In this document: positions 36,868-41,887 of the stretch, piece by piece | Layout: each line of letters begins with the position of its first letter | Position numbering within the stretch: the stretch's first letter is position 1 | Source: Mycobacterium sp. 1554424.7 | GTDB lineage: Bacteria > Actinomycetota > Actinomycetes > Mycobacteriales > Mycobacteriaceae | Reading direction: 5' to 3' | DNA length: 41,887 nt | Assembly (NCBI RefSeq): GCF_001665295.1 | Contig: NZ_LZSE01000112.1 | Span: 1 to 41,887, forward strand | The notes under the pieces: model-generated | The model's database searches: none | Seen by the model: the letters and a program-made list of their open reading frames with translations, nothing else | What the model was told of the DNA's origin: nothing | Position numbers and translations under genes: made by a program

Positions 36868-39800
36868 ATGACGGCCGCGTTGGCATGCCCGAGGTGCGCC
36901 GCCGAACTGCGGCCGAAGGCGAAGTTCTGCGACGAGTGTGGCTCGCCGACCGCGGTGTCGAGCACGCCCGCGGAGTACAAGCAGGTAACTGTTCTGTTCG
37001 CCGACGTCGTGCACTCGATGGACCTCGCCGCGACGCTGGGCGCAGAGCGACTGCGCGAGATCATGACCGAACTCGTCACGCGGGCTGCGGCCGTGGTGCA
37101 GCGGTACGGCGGCACGGTGGACAAGTTCACCGGGGACGGCATCATGGCGGTGTTTGGCGCACCCGCAGCATTGGAGGACCATGCGCTGCGCGCTTGCCTG
37201 GCGGCGCTGGGCATTCAGGAAGAGGTCACCCACCTCGCGGCGCAAGTGGCGGGCCGCGACGGTGTCGACCTCCAGCTGCGGGTGGGCCTCAACTCCGGTC
37301 AGGTGATCGCCGGTGAGATCGGTTCTGCCGCACTGGGTTACACCGCGATTGGTGAGCAGGTGGGGATGGCCCAGCGGATGGAGTCGGTCGCACCGCCGGG
37401 CGGGGTGATGCTCGGCGAATCGACCGCACGGCTGGTCGAGGGCGCTGCGGTGCTGTGCGACCCGCAGTTGGTGCGGATCAAAGGCGCCGGTCAGCCGGTG
37501 CCCGCGCGTCAGCTGCTGAGCGTGGCCTCCCAACGGGCCGGTGTGTCGGAGTCGACATTGGTCGGCCGCGAGTGGGAACTGGGCGCGCTCGCCGCGATAA
37601 TGGATCGGTCGATGGCCGGCCGTGGGTGTGTGGTCGGCGTGGTTGGTCCTCCCGGCATCGGCAAGACCCGGCTGACCGCCGAAGCCGCCCAGCTTGCGAA
37701 AAGCCGTGGTGTCGAGGTCTTTTCGACGTTCTGCGAATCACACGCTGTGGACGTCCCCTTCCATGCGGTGGCGCGCCTGTTGCGTGCGACCGGCCGACTG
37801 AGCGGTCTGGATGATCAGGCCGCGCGGGCGCAGGTGCGCGCACAATTTCCGGACGCCGACCCGCAGGACCTGCTGCTGCTCGATGACTTGGTAGGTATCG
37901 CCGACCCCGAAGTGGAATTGCCCAAAATCGACCCCGATGCGCGGCGACGACGGTTGACCGCACTGATCAATTCGGCGCAACTGGCTCGCGGCGAGCCGGC
38001 GGTGTTCGTCGTAGAGGACGCGCACTGGATCGACTGGGTCAGCGAATCCATGATCGCCGACTTTCTAGCGCTGATCCCACAGACCCCTTCGCTGGTGCTG
38101 ATTACCTATCGCCCCGAATATCACGGGGCTCTGGCACAAGTCGCAGGCGCGCAGACCATCGCCCTGGCACCGCTGAGCGATGCGGAAACCTCAACTCTCG
38201 TTATCGAGCTGTTGGGTCGCGATCCGTCCGTGGCCCAGATCGGCGAGATGATCACCCGGCGCGCGGCCGGCAATCCGTTCTTCGCCGAGGAGATCACCCG
38301 CGACCTCGCCGAACGCGGTGTGCTTTTTGGTGAGCGCGGCAACTACGTGTGCCGCATCGATGTCGCCGAAATCAGCGTGCCGGCCACGCTGCAGGCGACC
38401 ATCGCGGCTCGCATCGATCGGCTCAGCCCGGCGGCCAAACACACGCTTGCCGCCGCAGCCGTCGTCGGGTTCCGCTTCGGCTGCGATCTGCTCGCCGACC
38501 TCGAGGCCGATCCGGTTGTCGACGAGCTCATCGCCGCCGAGCTGGTCGACCAAGTGCGGTTCACCCTCCGAGCCGAATACGCGTTTCGGCATCCGTTGAT
38601 CCGCACCGTGGCCTACGAATCCCAGCTGAAGTCCTACCGCGCCCGGTTGCACCGACGGGTCGCCGCCGCAATCGAAGCCCGCGATCCGGATGCGGCCGAC
38701 CAGAACGCCGCGCTGATCGCCGAACACATGGAAGCCGCCGGTGATCTGCGCGCCGCGTACGGCTGGCACATGCGCGCCGCGACGTGGGCGACTAACCGCG
38801 ACATCAACGCGGCTCGTCTCAGCTGGGACCGCGCCGCCAAAATCGCCGACGCATTGCCCGCCGATGACCCTGGCCACGCCGCCAGGCGCATCGCCCCGCG
38901 CACCATGTTGTGCGGGACCGCCTTTCGCGTCCACGTAGAGGTTGCAGGCGCACGATTCGAGGAATTGCGGCAGTTGTGCGCCGCCGCCGACGACAAGGCG
39001 GCACTGGCGATCGCCACGGTAGGGCTGGTGGCCGATCACGCGTATCAGGGCCGGGTGCTTGAGGCCTCGCAGCTGGCATCGGAAGCCTGGGCGCTCGTCG
39101 AGTCGATCGGCGATCCTGACTTGACAGTCGGGCTGTCCTTCCCGCCGATCTACTCCAAGATGGAAAGCGCCGACTGGTCTGAAATGCTGCGGTGGTCACA
39201 AAGAGTCATCGATCTGGCGGACGGTGACCCGTCTAAGGGCAACTTGATTACCGGATCTCCGTTGCCGCTCGCGCTCACGACGCGGGCCGTTGGCCGTTAT
39301 TGCCTCGGTCGTGCCGGATGGCGCGACGACCTAAAACAAGGCATCGCCATGGCGCGCAGCGTCGACCCCCTCATCTACGCTGGCGCCGTCACTTATGCCT
39401 ACGGCGTGGCAATACTTACCGGCGTACTGAGGCCCGACGATTCCGTGATCCGCGAGCTCGAGGATGCCCTACACAGTACCGAGCGCTCCGCAGACGATTT
39501 CGCGTTAGCCCATACGCAGCTAACGCTGGGCGTCGCATTGGTGCACCGCCAGACAGCCCAGGAGCGTGACCGCGGACAGCGGATCCTGGCGGACGTCCGC
39601 GAGGTATTGCTGCGCGACCGACACCACATCGCCGATTTGCCGCTCGTTGATGTGCTTTTGGCGCGTGAGAGGGCTCGGCGTGGAGATCGCGATGCCGCGA
39701 TACCGCTCATGCGCGCCGCCGTCGACCATCTGGTCCGTCAGGGCCAGTTGCTGGCATGGGGCGTCGTTGCCACAGGTGTTCTGGTGGAATCACTGCTGGA

Positions 39801-40035
39801 CCGCGGTGCCGACGTTGACGTGGCGGAAGCGGAGGCCGCGATCGACCGGTTGGCGACGGCGCCAAGCGATGTCGGTTTGGCTACGCGCGACATCGTGCTG
39901 CTGCGGCTACGCGCTCTCCTGGGACGGGCGCGCGGCGATGTTGCCGCTTACGCGGACTTCCGTGATCGCTACCGGCACATGGCGAAAACGCTTGGTTTCG
40001 AGGGCCATATCGAGTGGGCCGACGCCATGCCGTGA
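36868..40035 (+). CDS. Class III adenylate/guanylate cyclase-ATPase-TPR protein
   Basis: The protein has 1055 residues. An N-terminal zinc ribbon carries Cys7, 10, 21 and 24. The class III cyclase domain (about 37-218) has metal ligands Asp46 (LFADVVHSM) and Asp90 (FTGDGIMAVFG), the adenine-selecting Lys86 and a transition-state Arg170. The usual Asn four residues earlier is Gly166 (GEQVGMAQR). Then come an AAA/STAND ATPase with Walker A GPPGIGKT (260-267) and VFVVEDAHWIDW, and a TPR-like C-terminal half. There is no LuxR helix-turn-helix. Similar cyclase-ATPase proteins occur in M. tuberculosis (Rv1358 group). ATG 36868 follows AAGGCGC; an earlier frame start would overlap the oxidoreductase gene. 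Cyclase activity may be weak or lost. Confidence 0.88.
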   Translation: MTAALACPRCAAELRPKAKFCDECGSPTAVSSTPAEYKQVTVLFADVVHSMDLAATLGAERLREIMTELVTRAAAVVQRYGGTVDKFTGDGIMAVFGAPAALEDHALRACLAALGIQEEVTHLAAQVAGRDGVDLQLRVGLNSGQVIAGEIGSAALGYTAIGEQVGMAQRMESVAPPGGVMLGESTARLVEGAAVLCDPQLVRIKGAGQPVPARQLLSVASQRAGVSESTLVGREWELGALAAIMDRSMAGRGCVVGVVGPPGIGKTRLTAEAAQLAKSRGVEVFSTFCESHAVDVPFHAVARLLRATGRLSGLDDQAARAQVRAQFPDADPQDLLLLDDLVGIADPEVELPKIDPDARRRRLTALINSAQLARGEPAVFVVEDAHWIDWVSESMIADFLALIPQTPSLVLITYRPEYHGALAQVAGAQTIALAPLSDAETSTLVIELLGRDPSVAQIGEMITRRAAGNPFFAEEITRDLAERGVLFGERGNYVCRIDVAEISVPATLQATIAARIDRLSPAAKHTLAAAAVVGFRFGCDLLADLEADPVVDELIAAELVDQVRFTLRAEYAFRHPLIRTVAYESQLKSYRARLHRRVAAAIEARDPDAADQNAALIAEHMEAAGDLRAAYGWHMRAATWATNRDINAARLSWDRAAKIADALPADDPGHAARRIAPRTMLCGTAFRVHVEVAGARFEELRQLCAAADDKAALAIATVGLVADHAYQGRVLEASQLASEAWALVESIGDPDLTVGLSFPPIYSKMESADWSEMLRWSQRVIDLADGDPSKGNLITGSPLPLALTTRAVGRYCLGRAGWRDDLKQGIAMARSVDPLIYAGAVTYAYGVAILTGVLRPDDSVIRELEDALHSTERSADDFALAHTQLTLGVALVHRQTAQERDRGQRILADVREVLLRDRHHIADLPLVDVLLARERARRGDRDAAIPLMRAAVDHLVRQGQLLAWGVVATGVLVESLLDRGADVDVAEAEAAIDRLATAPSDVGLATRDIVLLRLRALLGRARGDVAAYADFRDRYRHMAKTLGFEGHIEWADAMP

Positions 40036-41067
40036 TCAATCCCGGTGATACGACGGCGGCAGCGGCATGCCGAGCTCGGCCATGACGCCGCGCGCCCGCG
40101 TCGGATAGTCGGTGATGATGCCGTCGACGCCGTACCCGATCTGCTCGCGCATGGCGTCGGCGTCGTTGACCGTCCACGGAATTACCTTGAGGCCCAACGA
40201 ATGCGCGCGATCGACGTAGGGCCTGCCCGTGACAAGCGCATACCTGGGCGAGACGATGTTGGCGCCGACCATCAGCGCGCCGATCATCGGGTCGCCGACG
40301 GCGCCGGTGTCGATTCCGTTCAGCCACGGCGATCCCGGCGCCCAGGTCTCCTCGTTGTACAAGGCCACCAACGGGATTGACGGCTCGGCCCGGTGCACCA
40401 TGGGCAGGGTGCGCCAGTCGAAGCTCTGAATCTCCACGCGATCGGTCTTACCCGTCGACCGGGCAACGGCCAGTATCACGTCGACGAACTCCTGCGGCTC
40501 CGCCGAGGCGCCCGGGTGGTCGGCCTCCACCTTGGTTTCGACGTTGTAGTGCACACCCGCGCGATAGGAGTCGGCGAGCGCGAAGACTTGCGGCAGGGTC
40601 GCGATCTTGTTGCCCGGCACCACCTCGGCGTCGGGAAACTCGGCGAGCCGCTTGCCGCAATCGAGGGTGCGGATCTGCACCAGGGTGAGGTCGTGCACCG
40701 GCTTCCCGACGTAGGGGTAGGCCGGGTCGCCGGGGAACGCCGGCCCGGTGTCGGAGCACTTGTCCGCCTGGATCGTCGGGTCGTGCCACACGAGCGGCTG
40801 GCTGTCCTTGGACAGGACGATGTCGAGTTCCAGTGTGCTGACGCCCAATTCGAGCGACTTGGCGAAGGCCCGCAGCGATTCCTCGGTGGTCTCGCCGCGC
40901 CCGCCGCGGTGGGCCTGCAGGTCAAATTCGGGAGCTTCCGCAGGGCTCCGCGGCGCGACGAGCACCGCCAGCATGACCAGCGAGCAGACGCAAAAGCCCC
41001 CAAATCGTCGGCGTGTCGGGGACTTTTGCGTTCCCCCGCAAGCGGGAGGTGCCCCCAGCTCGGCCAA
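40036..41067 (-). CDS. Glycerophosphodiester phosphodiesterase, exported
   Basis: This GDPD-family TIM-barrel enzyme hydrolyses glycerophosphodiesters to glycerol 3-phosphate and an alcohol. It has the active-site motif LQAHRGGRGETTEESLRAF, metal-binding LELDIVLSKD, WHDPTI and a late PWTVNDADAMREQI. With TTG 41067, 6 bases after the TrmH stop, it has 343 residues and a signal peptide of the form RRRFGGFCVCSLVMLAVLVA with an AEA cleavage site. ATG 40974 would give 312 residues but leave too short a hydrophobic stretch. The N-terminal codons of the long form run through two hairpins (40989-41046), so the start is uncertain. Substrates probably derive from phospholipid turnover outside the membrane. 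Confidence 0.78.
   Translation of the reverse strand: MAELGAPPACGGTQKSPTRRRFGGFCVCSLVMLAVLVAPRSPAEAPEFDLQAHRGGRGETTEESLRAFAKSLELGVSTLELDIVLSKDSQPLVWHDPTIQADKCSDTGPAFPGDPAYPYVGKPVHDLTLVQIRTLDCGKRLAEFPDAEVVPGNKIATLPQVFALADSYRAGVHYNVETKVEADHPGASAEPQEFVDVILAVARSTGKTDRVEIQSFDWRTLPMVHRAEPSIPLVALYNEETWAPGSPWLNGIDTGAVGDPMIGALMVGANIVSPRYALVTGRPYVDRAHSLGLKVIPWTVNDADAMREQIGYGVDGIITDYPTRARGVMAELGMPLPPSYHRD
40989..41046. repeat. Tandem hairpins at the GDPD 5' end
   Basis: The first hairpin pairs CGCAAAAGCCCC (40989-41000) with GGGGACTTTTGCG (41018-41030), interrupted only by one bulged A. Right after it, CCCGC-AA-GCGGG forms a second hairpin (41035-41046). Together they follow the TrmH stop and lie within the possible GDPD signal-peptide codons. 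They may be a terminator for the methyltransferase transcript or a mobile hairpin repeat. Confidence 0.6.
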
Positions 41068-41072
41068 AGAAG

Positions 41073-41887
41073 TTAACCCCGCCGCTGGCGGGCGATTTCG
41101 GCGAGCACCACCCCGGCGGCGACCGACGCGTTCAGCGATTCGGTGGGACCGGCCATCGGGATCGAGACCACCTCGTCGCAGGTCTGGCGCACCAGCCGCG
41201 ACAGGCCCTTGCCCTCCGAGCCAACGACGACCACCAGCGGGTCGGTGCCGTCGAGGTCGTCGAGCGCGGTGTCGCCGTCGGCGTCCAGCCCAATGACACG
41301 CAACCCGCCGTCGGCCCAATTCTTCAGTGCCCGAGTGAGATTCGGGGCCCGCGCCACCCGCAGGCGCGCCGCGGCCCCGGCGCTGGTGCGCCAGGCCACC
41401 GCGGTCACCGAGGCGGATCGGCGCTGCGGGATCAGCACACCGTGGCCGCCGAACGCGGCCACGGACCGCACGATGGCGCCGAGGTTGCGGGGATCGGAGA
41501 TGTTGTCCAGCGCCACCAGCAATGCCGGCGGGGCATCACGAGCGGCCGCGAGCAGGTCGTCGGGGTGGGCGTAGTTATACGGCGGCACCTGCAGCGCGAT
41601 GCCCTGGTGCAGGTGGTTGGTGGTCATCCTGTCCAGGTCGGTGCGCGGCACCTCGAGGATCGCGATGCCCATATCCGCCGCGCGGGAGACGGATTCGGTG
41701 AGACGCTCGTCGGCCTCGGTGCCCAAGGCGACGTAGAGCGCGGTCGCGGGAACCCCGGCGCGCAGGCACTCCAGCACCGGGTTGCGGCCCAGCACCGTTT
41801 CGGTCTCGTCGGTGCGCTTGGCGGGGCGGCGCGGGGCGATACGCAAATCCGGCACCAAGAAGGGACCCACCGTCGGCTCGGGCGGCC
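41073..41887 (-). CDS. TrmH/RlmB-family 23S rRNA (guanosine-2'-O-)-methyltransferase, 5' end outside window
   Basis: This SPOUT-class methyltransferase uses S-adenosylmethionine to methylate ribose 2'-O in RNA. It has a substrate-binding L30e-like domain ([32 protein letters not shown]), then knot motif 1 [16 protein letters not shown], motif 2 [14 protein letters not shown], and motif 3 [18 protein letters not shown]. It ends ARQRRG. The frame is open to the right edge of the window. H37Rv Rv3579c, its counterpart, has about 310 residues including a basic N-terminal extension, so roughly 40 residues are missing from view. A GTG at 41870 is possible but is probably internal. Confidence 0.92.
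   Translation of the reverse strand, partial: PPEPTVGPFLVPDLRIAPRRPAKRTDETETVLGRNPVLECLRAGVPATALYVALGTEADERLTESVSRAADMGIAILEVPRTDLDRMTTNHLHQGIALQVPPYNYAHPDDLLAAARDAPPALLVALDNISDPRNLGAIVRSVAAFGGHGVLIPQRRSASVTAVAWRTSAGAAARLRVARAPNLTRALKNWADGGLRVIGLDADGDTALDDLDGTDPLVVVVGSEGKGLSRLVRQTCDEVVSIPMAGPTESLNASVAAGVVLAEIARQRRG

Overview
The window is a high-GC actinobacterial chromosome segment from a slow-growing Mycobacterium, most like the M. avium complex. The signs are PPE-MPTR coding sequence, the steroid-catabolic genes (hsaACDB, kshB, fadE30-34, kstR), KstR and KstR2 operators, and dense overlapping operons. From memory of M. tuberculosis H37Rv, the backbone follows Rv3558 to Rv3579c in order, with blocks of extra genes inserted at several joints.

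Layout. 1-1986: debris of PPE-MPTR genes, including a strand flip inside the repeats near base 300 and a 138-residue mini-PPE whose N-terminal signature is joined straight to an MPTR tail. 1996-8771: steroid ring C/D genes. An SDR and fadE30 run left and fadD3-fadE31-fadE32-fadE33-aspB run right from a shared KstR2 box. fadD3 has lost its whole central AMP-binding domain in frame. 8761-13185: an orphan fatty-acyl-AMP ligase, nat, a membrane/coiled-coil protein and a CHAD protein. 13318-18649: the hsaA-hsaD-hsaC-hsaB operon for steroid rings A/B, divergent from kshB and an Rv3572-like secreted protein, with two KstR boxes between. 18653-19653: an AbiEi-like/Vsr-like nuclease gene bracketed by two copies of a 63-bp hairpin repeat. 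19663-23751: fadE34 divergent from kstR with a perfect KstR box, then a LacI-type regulator. 23811-26462: a metal ABC importer behind a Zur-like box. 26483-30811: pxpA-like, MBL-fold, MFS and arsB2-like genes. 30826-41067: about 10 kb of accessory genes (DUF3303-P450 pair, a large ATPase-LuxR regulator, an FAD oxidoreductase, a cyclase-ATPase-TPR protein, a phosphodiesterase). The window ends inside a TrmH/RlmB-type rRNA methyltransferase.

How the genes work together. KshB supplies electrons for steroid 9-alpha-hydroxylation, HsaA/B hydroxylate the aromatised ring, HsaC cleaves it and HsaD hydrolyses the product. FadE34 works on the side chain. FadD3 should activate the remaining C/D-ring propionate (HIP) to HIP-CoA for FadE30-33 and the SDR, and HIP-CoA is the known KstR2 inducer, so a dead FadD3 would block both the pathway and its induction.

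Most notable: the internally deleted fadD3 and mini-PPE, both in frame; the repeat-flanked nuclease cassette; and a 16-bp palindrome with compensating arm changes found only upstream of the P450 and of the FAD oxidoreductase, on either side of the LuxR-type regulator, which suggests a small uncharacterised regulon.
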